A DNA stretch of 64,000 bases, taken from the NCBI GenBank assembly GCA_036898135.1, contig CM072512.1, positions 17,112,597 to 17,176,596 of the forward strand. Direction: 5' to 3'. The translations under genes and the position numbers were made by a program. This document shows, piece after piece, positions 42,860 through 56,261 of this stretch. A model generated the notes under the pieces. It worked only from the letters and a program-made list of their open reading frames with translations, did not search any database and was not told where the DNA came from. The first letter of the stretch is position 1. Each line of letters begins with the position of its first letter. Source of the DNA: Oncomelania hupensis. Taxonomy: Eukaryota > Mollusca > Gastropoda > Littorinimorpha > Pomatiopsidae.

Positions 42860-43920
42860 ATTAGGTTTGACTGGGATCATCAATGATTATCTTCCCTGCT
42901 GTACGGTACAAGGAGTTTAGTGTCTTGATGATATGCACTTCTCCTGCACCACACCGTACTGATGACGCATAATTGAGATGTGAAAGGCAGTGGAACGTGA
43001 AACAAGTTCTTCTCGCATCAGGACCGACCTTTTATACCTTAGAGGTACATATTTTTGGAAACAAGTTTGCAAACGTAATCTACATGTTTATGTCATCTAA
43101 GTTTATGATCAATAATAACTCCAAGCACGCGATGAGTTTCAACTTGTTCAACAACATTGATCCCAACTACGAGGTTAAGGCAGAGGCGAGCAGCGTTCTC
43201 ATATGTTTTTTGTCTACATATTATGACCATGCTCTTAGTCTTATTTGGATGTAGAATCATTTTGTTAAAATTGCACCATAGTGCAACGTTATTAATTGCA
43301 TCCTGAAGATCTGACTGAATTTTGTTTAGGTCATGACAAGAAGTGTTGTTAGAGCTTTCATCAGCAAAGAGATCATGAGATACAGAACTTGCAGATATGT
43401 GAAGAGGTATGTCATTTATAAACAGGGAAAATAGTAACGGACCTAGGACAGATCCTTGGGTTAATCCGGTTGTGACACTATCTAAGCAAGAATAAGTCCA
43501 ATTCAAGAATATGTGTTGCTTCCTATCAGTCAGAAACGACTTAAGAAGGTTGACTGTAAGATCATTTTGAGCGTACATTGGAAGTTTATCTAGGCTACAA
43601 GGATTCTATGACTAACATGGTCAAATGCTTGTTTTAGATGAGAAAAACAGCACCCACGATTTGGGATTGATTAATAGACGATAGCCATGAAACACACATA
43701 GACGTGATAGCAGTATTACACAAGTGAAATTTACGAAATCCAGACTGAAAAGGATACAATAGTTTATGTTGTTCAATGAATATGTTTTTCAAGAGGTTTA
43801 GAAAATCCAATGACATGGATAGTGGGCGGAAGTTGTTGATGTAGCAAAGATCTTTTCATTTTGATAAAGGAACCACGTTTGCAGATATCCAAATATCTGG
43901 AAGAACGCCTGACCTAATAC
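42860..43920 (-). mobile_element. CR1-like LINE RT fragment
   Basis: The minus strand encodes RT pieces: LLYPFQSGFRKFHLCNTAIT (43634-43816), then TQGSVLGPLLFSLFINDIPL and a degraded catalytic motif DLFADESS (FADD to FADE) at 43093-43578, then HLNYASSVRCGAGEVHIIKT further down. Frameshifts separate the blocks. It is a dead copy from a clade different from LINE-A and LINE-I. Confidence 0.82.
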
Positions 43921-43991
43921 TTATATAGGTAAGTTAACGTATCAATTATATAATAGAATGGAAAGTTTAAACAACAACAAAAACAAAAAAG

Positions 43992-44192
<201 letters not shown>

Positions 44193-44346
44193 CACAATTT
44201 TACTGACGAGAACTCCCGCAGCATTTCGGACAGCGAGATCGAGAGAGAAAGGGTTTTTTCAGATAAGGGGTGGTGGAGTGGGCAGGGGTGGTTGTGCTTT
44301 AATGGAGAGAGGTGCGCTAGCACCAAACACGCACATAACAAGAATA

Positions 44347-44991
44347 CAGTGAACCCTCCCTACTTCGCGGTTCGACATTCGCGGATTTACGACTTCGCGG
44401 ATTTCTTTTCATCATATTGGTAAAAGGTAAAGGTGGTCCCATAGCCTTGTGGCCGTAGGGGAGCGTGATGTTGGAGATCACACTTATCTTGGGCCAGCGT
44501 AATGAGGGTGATGCCCATCTCTCTCCCTCGCTGCTTTACCTTCCCCACCCTTAAGAGAGTAGGTACTCAGTCACAGTTGAGTCAACTGGGGGCGTTGTTA
44601 TTTGTCGCTTCACGTTTTGCGGTCACCCATTATTTAATCGTTCTTATATAACCGCACTGGACGGTACTTAACTTGCGACACAGTAGCGAGTGTTCATTAT
44701 ATTATATGAAAAAATATATTGCTGATTTTCGGCACATTTAGAAAATAGTCGCAATATATGATATTTTATTGCTTAACATTTGTGCCAGTGTACTGTATGT
44801 GCATACTGTAGATATCTTTACATTACTGTAAATGGTGGTTTGTTAACAGTAGACTATGTAAAGGGAGGGTTTTAAAAGTCGGAATACACCTTTAAAAAAA
44901 ATACTGTAAATATGGTGTCCCTACTTCGCGGATTTACAGCTATCGCGGCCGAACTCGGAACCTATCAGCCGCGATAAACGAGGGTTCACTG
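44347..44991. mobile_element. pogo/Tigger-like element, TA target site
   Basis: Left end CAGTGAACCCTCCCTACTTC; right end reversed CAGTGAACCCTCGTTTATCG. TA flanks both sides (44345-44346 and 44992-44993). Both ends carry TTCGCGGATTT/ATCGCGG motifs typical of such termini. There is no transposase ORF. A segment at about 44424-44590 (AAAGGTGGTCCCATAGCCTT, TGCTTTACCTTCCCC) looks like a separate inserted repeat. Confidence 0.75.
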
Positions 44992-45219
44992 TAAATAGTT
45001 TCTTAGGTCTAATTGACTCGCCTATTGTTTCCCGCCAGGTGTTACTTGCACTCACTTTGTAGCAACGTTGCCTACACATTGTGTGACCTTAGAGTACATA
45101 TACACTGTACTGTAGATTACATAGGATGCACGACCAGCTGATCAAGGAAAAACATATTTTTTGTATCACAGTTGTCGCAAATCTGGAACACTCCCAATTG
45201 TTTTCTAACGACACGGCGA

Positions 45220-45328
45220 ATGTGCCATGGGGGTTGCTGAGGACAGAGAAAGATGGAGTACGCTGGTTAATCGATCATCAGTGGTGCCCCACGACCTTCG
45301 AGTTACGAGATAGGCTAGGATAGGAATA
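45220..45328 (+). mobile_element. LINE-A 3' end fragment
   Basis: Encodes GVAEDRE(R/K)W and the SSVVP tail, ending in AGATAGGCTAGGATAGGA, the LINE-A terminal pentamers. Confidence 0.75.
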
Positions 45329-45335
45329 TTAAGAA

Positions 45336-46285
45336 AATTGCTCAGTGTCAAGCCAGTCCATTCTCCAATGTTGCCTTCCGACTTCTTTTTCTGTCTTCCT
45401 CTTCTTCTGCATCTTTGCACCGTGCCTTGCAGATGGTCTTTGCAAGGCCTGAGGGACTGGTGACGTGGCCATACCATCAAAGTTTCCGCTTCTTCACCAC
45501 TGTGAGCATGTCATTGCGTTGTCCAATGGCTTGTGCGATGGTCTGTTGTACTTCGTTTTGGTGATGTGCTGGATATAGGAAATTAATGCCCAGAAGTTTT
45601 CTGTAGCACCTCATCTCCATGCTTTGTATTCTTCGTTGTAGATCTGCTGTGAGGATCCATGTTTCGCAAGCGTATAGGAAGATGTCCAGAGATGACAAGG
45701 GAGCGCAGCAGCCTTACCTTGGAATGTAGACTGATGGTCTTGTCTTTCCAAATGGGCTTCAACCTTGTCAGGGCAGCAGTTGTTTGTGCGATCCTAGAGA
45801 GGTCTTCCTGTCGGGACCCATTGTTTGATACAATGGCTCCTTAATATTTAAAGCTATGCACTGTGCTGAGGGATTGGCCTTGGACTTTGATGTCCATGTT
45901 GATGTCTTTGGTGTTGTTGGTCATCATTTTGGTCTTCTCTGCACTTATTTACATTCCATGGGCAAGACACGCACTTTTCCAGGAGCAGACATCGGAAGGG
46001 ACCATGATCTCGTGATGTCTTTCTGACTCCGCTTGAAGCAAGTAAACAAAGCAAATTGCACCAGTTTGAAATTCGATCTCGACAAACTGCAATACCCGGT
46101 AGTGGCAGAAATATTCCAAACCATAATAAGACGGACATTTGTACCACTGCTCATTTTAGGAGCTGGTGAAGTAGATGGTCCTGTGTTGAGGGATTGGCCT
46201 TGGACTTTGATGTCCATGTTGATGCCATTGGTGTTGTTGGTCATCATTTTGGTCATCCATAGGCTCTGGAGGTGGTGTCAAGGCT
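45336..46285 (-). mobile_element. LINE-A RT C-terminal part, rearranged
   Basis: The minus strand reads from the RT thumb (MTNNTNGINMDIKVQGQSLN) through RIAQTTAALTRLKPIWKDKT to RRRGRQKK and NIGEWTGLTLS. A block of about 95 bp (45860-45955) is duplicated at 46185-46280. Between the two, a plus-strand stretch at 46033-46160 encodes an endonuclease-RT linker (FDLDKLQYPVVAEIFQ). This shows a composite or rearranged insertion. Confidence 0.75.
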
Positions 46286-46286
46286 A

Positions 46287-46700
46287 AATACCTACAGCAC
46301 CAACAACATCTATAGCCTGTGTTCGTAGACTTCAAGAAAGCGTTTGCCCGAGTCTAGCATGCAGCTCAGTGGCCTACCATGAGAGTGTACAACATCAGCC
46401 CTAAAATTGTTGAATTCATTAAAATCCTGTAAGACAAGGCTACCAGTGTAGTCCTCCACAACAGCGCCATCGGGAACTGGTTCAGAACAACAATCGGTGT
46501 GCGTCAAGGATGCCTACTCTCTCAAAACTCTTCAAGATCTTCCTAGAGCGCATCATGTTAGATGCCCTTGCAGATCACGAAGGCAAAATCAGCATTGGGG
46601 GTATTGCAATCTTCAACCTCCGTTTTGCGGATGGCATTGATGGATTGGCTGGAGAGGAAAATGAACTTGAACAGATGATACCTAATATTAATGGTGGTTT
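46287..46700 (+). mobile_element. LINE-A RT segment in inverted orientation
   Basis: The plus strand encodes the part of RT that should precede the neighbouring minus-strand piece: LQHQQHL, DFKKAF, MRVYNISPKIVEFIK, GVRQGCLLS and RFADGIDGLAGEENELEQM (the catalytic FADD is FADG). Its end (ELEQM) and the start of the minus piece (LDTTSRAYG) are consecutive in the intact protein. Confidence 0.78.
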
Positions 46701-46764
46701 TTATTTTGTTATTTTTTAATGTTTTTATTTTTATATTTGTATTTGTTTTAAACTTTTGCTGGAG

Positions 46765-47349
46765 AACCCCCCCCCCCCCCCCTCCCAGACGTTGCACCAG
46801 TCGAAAGTAAATAATATTCGGAGAAACATAACGCCCATATGCTGGACCGATCCCACACATGTCAGGCACTTTGGTTTCCAGCCTGTTGACAAGGCTAGTT
46901 AGTATCTCCTTAGACCACTCAGCCACAACGCTTTTCCCCCTTATATTTTAGCCGTCCCCCAATTATGTATGGCCGAACTAAATAAAATGCTAATTACATA
47001 ACAAACAAGAGTATTGCTTGGACTTAGCTCATGTTTGTATGTGTGGGTGCTTGTTTGTATTAAAATATTGAACATTATGAAATGTATTTGTTGCTGCTAT
47101 TGTGATTGTTGCTTCTTTTGATTACACATTTAAAATAATTAAAAATAATTACGAGCATGTGTCCGTATAATGCAGAATATTTCAGAATATGTGTATGCAA
47201 GATTTATATATATTTTTTAAATTATTGTGAATGAATAAATATTGAAATTTAACATCTACGCACACCATTGGCGATATACATGGATAACAATCCCAGGGAA
47301 CAAGGAATAGTAAATCATCTCTGAACCACCAAAGCAATCATACTGTTTA
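46765..47349. other. no recognised feature
   Basis: C-run at about 46769-46782, then AT-rich DNA. Confidence 0.4.
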
Positions 47350-47352
47350 AAT

Positions 47353-47815
47353 CCTATCCTATCCTATCCTATCCCGTAACTCGAAGGTCGTTGGGGCACC
47401 ACAGATGATCGTTTCACCAGCGTACTCCGTCAACCCTCGTGGCATCGCTCAATGTCAAGCCCGTCCATTCTCGACTGTTGTTCTCCCACCTCCTTTTTTG
47501 TCTCCCTCTTTTTCTGCCTCCTTGCACCGTGCTTTGCAGGATGGTCTTTGCAAGGCCTGATGACGTGGACATACCATCAGAGTTTCGGTTTCTTCACCAC
47601 TGTGAGCATGCCATCGTGTTGTCCAATGGCTTGTGTTATGGACTGTCGGACTTCGTTTTTGGTGATTTGCTGGGTATAGGAAATGCCCAGGAGTCTTCTG
47701 TAGCACCTCATCTCCATGCTTTGTATTCTTAGTTGTGAGGGTCCATGTTTCGCAAGCGTTTAGGAAGATAGAGATGACAAGGGGTCGCAGCAGTTTTATT
47801 TTGGACGTAGAGTGA
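47353..47815 (-). mobile_element. LINE-A 3' fragment
   Basis: Begins with (ATCCT)n, the complement of the LINE-A pentamer tail. On the minus strand it encodes frameshifted LINE-A C-terminal blocks (VENGRA, HKKRRGRQKK-like, SVVPQR-type tail). It runs into a GA-rich tract at 47820-47930. Confidence 0.8.
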
Positions 47816-47818
47816 TGG

Positions 47819-47868
47819 TGAGAGAGAGATAAAGAAAGAGAGAGAGAAAGAAAGAGCGAGAGAGAAAG

Positions 47869-47908
<40 letters not shown>

Positions 47909-47932
47909 AGAGAGAAAGAAAGAGAGAGATAA
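47819..47932. repeat. GA-rich low-complexity tract
   Basis: GAGA repeats with AAAG and GCGAG interruptions. Confidence 0.85.
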
Positions 47933-50900
47933 CAAAAATAAAGCAAGATAACACTAGGTCATTTGAAATTACAATACTGGTAGATTCCTTTATCTGTCAA
48001 TCAGTTCGATACACAGGCATACGCATTACAGGATTACATAATATAGTACATCACATTGGAAACACATACCGGTAACATGTCAATAACAAGACCAACAACG
48101 AATCAGTACCGGAAACGAACGCTTTTAAATTTGTTCTCAAACAGTAAAACAAAACAAACAAACAAAAATCAAAACACGCTTGTCTCTCATTTTCACTTGC
48201 AAGCACGTACGCAGGCACACGCCCACCCACCCACACACTTTCACTCTCCGACTTTCACTTCAGCAGGGATAGTTGTAAGAGGTTCACTTGACGTGAGGCT
48301 AGTAGCATGTCAATCACCTCTTTCTTTGTTCTTCCCGATGTTTTCTCTTTTGTTTTTTTTTTCTTTCTTTCTTCTACACTCACATTTTCCCGCTCTCCGA
48401 ATACATATATACCCGTCCGATTATGTAATAGCTGGGGGTGACTCTGAATACAAACCATCATTAAATAATATCATTCATCGTTCATCTGTGAACAAACAAA
48501 CGTAGTCATGCACACAAATTAATCTTTATCAATTCAACAGATACAAATCGCATAATGAAAATTCATCAGTTATTTCAATACTCGTAATCAAGCAAATATA
48601 TCAAAATTCATCGCAAATTATCAGTTATTTGATAATATCCATCCTGTATAATCGTGACAAAGAGCAAGGATTTTCTTGGTGAATTTATTTCTTAACGTAG
48701 TTATAGGCATAATAAGTGCTGTTTCACTGTTTAGAGGGCATGGTTGTAAAACCTTTAAAGCAATTTTAGGAGGATTTGCCGCTGTTCATTTTGACAACAA
48801 TATTTGTTTATATATAGGTATAGCAATTCATCCATCTTCCCATTCTTTCATCCATTCATATAACTCCCAGGCACCCATCCATTCAATCGCCCATGCATAT
48901 CCATCCTTACATCCATCACGAACACAGCATTTCAATGATTTCATTCGATTATTTGACTTAGATACTCGCATCTCAACCGAATATAATTCTTCGTTAAAAC
49001 TGCGTACATTCAAAAACATTAATGCTTTAAACATTCATTTAAAAAACTGAATTAAGAGATACAAGATGGTTCAATGCCCTCTTTTACATGTATTATGCAC
49101 AATATTATTTACAAATCAGTGTGAGCATGTGCTTGTAGGCCTATAGTCCGTCTGACCAAAATAAACACAACACGTATTTCCTCCATATCCCAGTGGCCAC
49201 CCTTCATCTTCACCCTTTATCATCTTCATCATCCTTGTCATCATCAGCATTGTCATCGTCCTCCGTCAACAACATCATCGCCTGCGTCGTCTTCTCAAAT
49301 TCACTGACTCAGCAGCTACTGCACGTGACTAACGTTTTCGCATGTGCAAACATGCCTATAAATACTGATGAAAGTTGGCAGCAGTTGGCAACCATACAAG
49401 CGCTAAGTCCTCACAGCGTTATATAGCATCACAATACTTACTTATTTACTTTGGCAACGAGGATTACTGTAGTTATGATAGAACAGCGGAGCCAAGAAAG
49501 CTGAAATCGTACCAAACTGCAGTAGCCGGTCGAGTTCATACTGACAGAATAACGATATTTTCAGAATGTCAAAAGAGCATAATGAGATTTAGTTCCACCG
49601 ATACAATCTTCAAGATTTAAGGTTTAGCTCTTAGCTAAGGGATGGGTGGGTGGGTGGGTGGGTGGGTGGGTGGGTGCTGATTTAGTGAAATAAAGGGAAA
49701 GGAAGAGAGACAGTGTGTGTGAGTGGGACGGAGAAGGAAGTAATAACAGGAAAGATACATAAAGGGGAAAAGGGTAAAAGCCTATTGTTGCATTTAGTCT
49801 CAAAGATAAACGTTTCCACTGGTAGAAGATGCCTGTTAACTTATGATTTAGAGTGTAACCGCAAAACGATCTTTTCGATCTGGTTGTCTCTTACTTGTTT
49901 ACTTAGCGCAAGGGAGGCATGTCTGCTAAGGAGTGATTTATAACCATCCACCCACACTCATCAAGGCTCCATCTCTTTCCCATCCGACCCCACCCGTTCC
50001 ATAATCTTGAATAAGCGCGTTCTCTGCGTATTTGAGATCAATGTGACTCCTAACGAATCAAGAAAAACAGAAAACATGGGTCATTGGTTTGGAAGGTAAC
50101 ATTATTTGGTAATAAATAAACCTTCGCATCAAACGAGCGGGCATGCTTTTACATTACCTTGGTGTTTTACATTGAGCAACAAAAAAACAGTACATAATAA
50201 AAATGACATGGACGAACTGACTGTTTGTGACCCAGAGGAAGATAGATGTTCATAACTGAAATTTTAATACAGGATATATGGCAAGCGGCAAGCACCCATA
50301 CATTGAACTTGACACATAGTTGGGGAAAAAAATTCAGGTCGTGGTCATCTGAAGAAAAGCACAGAAACACAGTAAGCTGTCTTTCAGCTATTTTAGCAGC
50401 ACCTACAATCACGCACTCGCAGACGATTTTGTTGGAGCAAACTGAATCTATCGGATCCACATGCAGACAAACATAAAAATGTTATTACACTTGTTAACAT
50501 ACGCAATCTCAACTGGCTTGCAATCTCAACTGGGCTTGCAATTTCAACTGAAAATTCAATTTCAAAACGAGTATCATCATCACAGACTGAATTGTAATGG
50601 ACGAATATTCACTGGAGCACAGTTAAACAGTTACCAATGTCACACGGGTCCACAATTAAAAAAATACACAATGTTGAAGACTAATGATGCATTTTAGTAT
50701 TTGCCGTGACGATCTTCAGCAAACCGCGTCGTCCATGTGTTCAATTTGTTCGAGTGCAACGTTTTTGTCCAGTGTGTTCAAGTAAATGTCAGATGTTTTG
50801 AATTCAAGGAATTCATTAAAACGAAAACACTTTACACCCACACGCACGCACACACACACACATATAATGTATCCGTGTTTTAAAGACTTCTTCGTGCGTA

Positions 50901-52128
50901 AACCCAAATCTTAAAGGTATTTAGTCGTGTCTGACAGTTGTAAGATTTCGTATTAATTATGAAAAAAAAAAACATCCTGTCAAAAATACACAAAAAGCAT
51001 TCATATCCGATTTAACTAAATGCATTGTTGAAGTCTTATGCACTTCATCTTCCTTCTTCTTCTTCAAATTAAAACAAAAACAACAACAAGAATTGTGTGT
51101 ATGGTCTTTATCATACCATCTTGGTACAAAAACGTTAATAAAATAACCAACCAACCAAGTTCTTCTTCTAAGGGCCGTTCTGACTTTTGTGTCTTCTCTG
51201 CTGCAGTAGTGTTGTTCATGTGAGTGAAAAGAGTTGCGGTTGGTCACACGGCGATTCTCAGTCCCTTTAACTAGGTATAACAGTTCGCAGAACATCCTCT
51301 GGATTCTAGTTTTCAAGACCATAGGAGCAGACTAGTACGGGCTGGACACGGTTAGTTAAATCTGCTAATACATTTAAAGGTGTCATGTTCACATTAACAA
51401 AAATCACAGAACCCAACGTGTTGAAAGTTACAATTTACATAACCTCATAGGCACCACAAACACATCATCGCACGAGAAAGCACAAGTGAAAACCATATAG
51501 ATTACTTATTGTACTTGTTCCACAAACTTCCAATATCAGAGTCTGATATTGTACAATATCGTAGACAATACGGGTTTACTTAGTATGTCACATATAACAC
51601 AGACAGTAAAACTTAACAAACAAACAGACATTCTGCCAAATTGCACTGTTCAGCAGCACTGCCACATTGCACTGTTTAATTAACAAAACACAGGCGGCAG
51701 GCTTCAATTACTTAATAATAAATCACTTAACACCACACACACGTTTTGTTAATGTCTATGCTGCTTGTATGTCGTTCCGCCATTGCAGCAATAAAACACA
51801 ACGATTGCCTTTTGATGATGACGGCATGCAGTGTTTTTTGCTACGGATTCCATTAGTTCGAAGGCAAATTAAACCATGAAGAGCAGTCTATCTAGCACCG
51901 CGCACTGGTGTTAGCAATCTTTCTCCTGTTGGGACTTGGTTCACGACTGATTAAATGATGTTTGAAGGAGATAGGAGATGTAAAAGGTAATCCCAGGGCA
52001 TGTATTTCATAATAACAGCCAATGGCTCATTCATAGCTAGCAACGCCAGCAGCAAATATTTAATCGTCAAATTAATGATCAATACAACCGAAGTTAACAC
52101 AACGATGACTGATACCCACCACTAATCA
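47933..52128. other. no gene recognised
   Basis: About 4.2 kb of AT-rich DNA with scattered short ORFs of low-complexity composition. Only simple repeats stand out, for example (GGGT)n at 49646-49676 and CA-rich stretches. It lies downstream of the GPCR gene's last exon and may include its 3' UTR close to 52128. Confidence 0.4.
49646..49676. repeat. (GGGT)n microsatellite
   Basis: About eight GGGT units; G-rich on the plus strand. Confidence 0.9.
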
Positions 52129-52521
52129 TCATACATAAGTGTTTTTAGTCTTTCGCTCCATGACTTGGCTAAGGTCGTCATCGTACTGGGTCAAGGTAGT
52201 TCTTTCTCCTAGCCCTGTGGGGCCGCCCTGCCCTAGAGATAAGTACACGCGATTCCCGTTGTACAATCTTCTCATCTTGTGGTTGTGCAATCTCGGCCCG
52301 TGGCCGTGGCCGTGGCCGTGTGCATGCCCGTGTCCATTTCGAACCAGGCCCGGGTGCGAGGGAACGGGGCTGGGGGTGTGACTGTGGGCCGGGCTCCGGC
52401 GGATGGTAGAGAAGCGGTCTCTGCCTTCCCTCACCGACACCATGGACACGTGGCGGTTGGCCATGTGCTTCAGGCACTTGCAAAACGGGCACACCACGTA
52501 GAAGATGTATGCCAGGTCCGC
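52129..52521 (-). CDS. peptide GPCR, last exon (helix 8 and cytoplasmic tail)
   Basis: The exon starts after the acceptor TTTCTGTTGCAG and continues exon 57627-57851 in phase 0 (NDSFR joins ADLAYIFYVVCPFCKCLKH). It encodes helix 8 with a Cys cluster (CPFCKC) suited to palmitoylation, then a 110-residue basic, Ser/His-rich tail ending KTNTYV with a TGA stop. The tail contains a His-Gly repeat (NGHGHAHGHGHGHG) and potential phosphorylation sites (SMVS, STIRRS). The receptor family cannot be named from the tail alone. Confidence 0.8.
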   Translation of the reverse strand, partial: ADLAYIFYVVCPFCKCLKHMANRHVSMVSVREGRDRFSTIRRSPAHSHTPSPVPSHPGLVRNGHGHAHGHGHGHGPRLHNHKMRRLYNGNRVYLSLGQGGPTGLGERTTLTQYDDDLSQVMERKTKNTYV

Positions 52522-53094
52522 CTGCAACAGAAAGACAGATCAAAGATAAATCAAGACTCATCTCCTTTATAGCGCAAAGAATTTTCCTACCAAACGTAAC
52601 ACAGCTTAATTTAAAGTTATAACATTCAGCGTCTATGAGGATGATAAAATATTGTGATCCCTGATCCTGAACAATAAATTCATGACACACAGCGATCAAT
52701 TTGGCCAATATCGGCCCACACGAGCTCTCTTTGCCCTCTTCCATGATTCCGTGCTCCAAAATTATTTACTTCATCAGATTGAAATCATACCGCAGCACTG
52801 GCAAATACAATTGACGTCAGATCTATTGCTGTTATCGTAGAACAGCGAATTAGTACTATTCTTATCACTCCCAACCTCCCCTTTACACATTATTTGAACT
52901 AAAAGAAATCCCATTAATCTTGGCGCCTGGGTAGAAAATACAGTACTCTTCGACACTATCTTACCAGATTCCAGTGCGTTGCAGTTACTATTTGCAGCAC
53001 CAGGTTCGATCCAGACAATGGTATCTTCTCTTCGCAATGTGCACAGCTGATGGTTATCCATATATATCCTCTACTTCAAGACCTATGCAGATCG

Positions 53095-53440
53095 GGCCAG
53101 AGGAAGAATCAAGAGAAGAAGGAGGCGGACAAAGAGGAGGACGACGGCGACAAAGGAGGAGGAGGAGGAGGAGAAGAAGAAGAAGACGAAGAAAATGGGG
53201 GGGAGGGGGAGGAGTAAGAGGCGGAAAAAGAAGAAGGAACAGAGGGTGAGGAGGAAAAAATAGAAAGAAAGAAGATGAAGATAATGAAGATAAAGGTGAT
53301 GAGGATGAAGACGACGACAATGATGATGATGATGACGATGAGGATGAAAACGAAGAATACTTTAGAAATAGAAGAGGGGGGCGAAACGATAAAGAATGAC
53401 AAAGGAGGAGAAGGAAGAAGGCGATGACGAAGAAGCAGTA
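53095..53440. repeat. purine-rich (GGA/GAA/GAT) low-complexity tract
   Basis: GAGGAGGAGGAGAAGAAG followed by GATGATGATGACGATGAGG-type repeats. Long poly-Ser and poly-Arg frames are artefacts. Confidence 0.9.
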
Positions 53441-55904
53441 GTCTATGATGTGTTGGTAGTGATACAATCTGTTGAGTGGAACTAAGCTATATCTGCTATG
53501 TACCTCCTTGCAACTTGGGTGGTGCAACTCACACTGCTATCTAGTTGTTCCAAGGGCCATTGTGGTGGAGGGAAGGATGCACTTCGTGAATTCGTGGTTC
53601 AAGAAAATCTATGTTTAAGTGAATGAAGCAAATAAGCAACAAACAAACAAACACGAACAACGAAAACAATATTACAATATTTCTGATTACCGAACTCTTT
53701 TTGATTAACTGAATAACTACAATATTACAATATTTCTGATTACCGAACTCTCGTTTTTGATTAACTGAATAACTAACTTGACACATTAACAAACATGCAC
53801 AAATACTATCTTTGTGACTAACTCACTCACTTACTGACTACGACATGAGTGCAGAGCAATTGATGCGTAAATCAGTGACGAAGCCAGAATGAATGCGTAG
53901 CACAGTTCACAGCTTCTGTTATTAAGTACGCGTCAGCAATCTGCTTTCGCGGATAAGAAGGGAAATGTCATTGAAACATCAACAACTTTGTGTGAACTGT
54001 AAATTACGCGAACATCTTAAAATTTTCTGCAGACTTGAAAGGGGGGGGGGGTGTTTGGGGGAGGCTTTAAACAAAATCCAGAGAAAAACCTAAGCCTGAT
54101 CAAACCCAGAAACTGAATGGGAGCGACGGTGATGGTGATGGTGATGGGATAGGAGGGTGATAGAATGGATGGGTTTGGGAACTTGGTGGGATCGAGATAG
54201 GTGTTCGAGGCTGTATGAAACGTTAACGGACGCAGTGCTCTGGTCAACAACTCTTAGAATCGCTCATACTTCATGCCCTATCAATATTTAGACCGGTGCG
54301 TAGTAGCAGTGAGTACCTGTCTACCGCAGTATAGTAACAGGTGATTCAGATGTGGTCAACAACTCTTAACTCAATCGATTTTATCCTACTTCATAGCCTA
54401 CCAATGTTTAGGCTACGACTTAGAAGCATATAGTAGGTCTATATGCTTACTGTAATAGTAGGCTATAATTATAGATGACTGGGAATGGATCGGATGACAG
54501 TTACCCATCCCACCTACTCGCGATTCTATCAAGCCAACGGTATCGAGTGACTTAAAGGCGCGTGCTATGTCGAAGATAAGAGAAGAAAAGGGCGCCTTAA
54601 GATAAGCTTGCCAACGCCGTAACCAGTCATCCCGATGTCAGGATCCATTCATCTTGTTCAGTAAACGGACGGGTGTACAGAAGTGTAATGAAAGAAATAT
54701 GTCCCCACCCTCTCGCCACTGCACATCCTTAAAATATTTGCACGGGTTACTGAGAGATCTATATGGCAGGTTCTATTTACAGAGGTGTTAACATCCAAGC
54801 TCACGCTACGTTAATCTTTGTTTTGTAAACAGATGAGTGTTCTGCAATATAATGAGATGATAAACACCTTATGCCTTTGCACCAGTGAAGATAGATCGGC
54901 CCAGTCCCTTTGGTTGCACGCCATGAAAATTCTGGATGATAAGAATTAGAAGAATTAAGCCTGATCAAAACAAGAAACTGTGTATTTTGTAAGAGGGGGT
55001 GGGGGTGATTTATTTTATCTGAGGAGGTGTTAAAATGTAATTCCGATTTTTCTTTTCATTCGGATCCATTAATCTAGAACATAAACGGATGGCTGCAGTT
55101 AAAATCACATTCTTCTTTCTAATGCATTCCTTAGAAGAAAAAAACAACAACACGAAAACATCAGTATAATCAGAACGAAAGCATTAAATTTATCATGTTC
55201 ATTCGTCTTATTTGCCAAACTATGGAGACTAGCTTGTACTTCTCTGATGGGGTCAGTACAGAATGTCTGTTTTTACCTATACATGTATGTCACTATGTAT
55301 ATCTGTAATGATAAAAATAATGTCCCACCCTCATTTGATTGTACTGGTTGCAAACGCCCGTACGAAAACACTTCTTGTCAAGTTCCTTGCTGATGAGGGT
55401 TCAGAGTCTGATCTCGGGACCCACTCATCTTGTTTGTAAACGGATAGTTGTACGAAATTACAGTAATGGGAAAAAGTTACCCAATCCCCTCTCCCACTAT
55501 CACCACCACCAGCACCATCTCTTTCACCTCATCTCCACTTTCCCACATATCGTCGAATATCCAGAGTTCAGAAAGAAAGCGGGTGTTCTTTACGACATAA
55601 AAGTCCTAAATAGCATCTGTCAACTTCTTATGTACCGATGAGGAGGATATTAATCACAAAAGTTTAGACTTGCCATTAATGTAGAAAATGTGCACACACA
55701 TTTGTATTAACGACACGTACGTCTGTGGCATCATATACTAGAGATATGTGGTACACGACGTGGACTTACATGCTTATCAAACATCCCGAACGACCATGCA
55801 CGCACAAGACTATAATGCAAAGTTCAAAGGATAAAAGAAGCTCGAGGCAAAGGTGAACATGCATACCAAGGGTATTTGCTTATTTTCTTGTGACAGTGCT
55901 CCCA

Positions 55905-56015
55905 AAGGCTGCAAGTGGGCGCCTCGCGCTCGGGCGGCTAGAGTTCAATCTTTTATTAGCCAGCGCCTTGAGCGGCGCTTGAGCTGGAAAAGCGCTAAAT
56001 AAGAACGATTAAATA
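55905..56015 (+). mobile_element. SINE-A 3' fragment
   Basis: Plus-strand match to the SINE-A 3' end: GGCTGCAAGTGGGCGCCTCG, GCCAGCGCCTTGAGC, GAGCTGGAAAAGCGCTAAAT and the AAATA tail. Confidence 0.8.
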
Positions 56016-56171
56016 CAATGGGAAATGGCATTGTTGTCACAGTAAAAGGTGATATAATAGACACTCGTTGCTCAAACCTATCGCTAGGCGTCCCTTTCTT
56101 GTTTTGTAAACAAACAAATGTGCATAGTATACACACATTTTTCTATTTTTAGAGTAAACCGTGATAATATT

Positions 56172-56184
56172 TTATTAATAGGCA

Positions 56185-56261
<77 letters not shown>

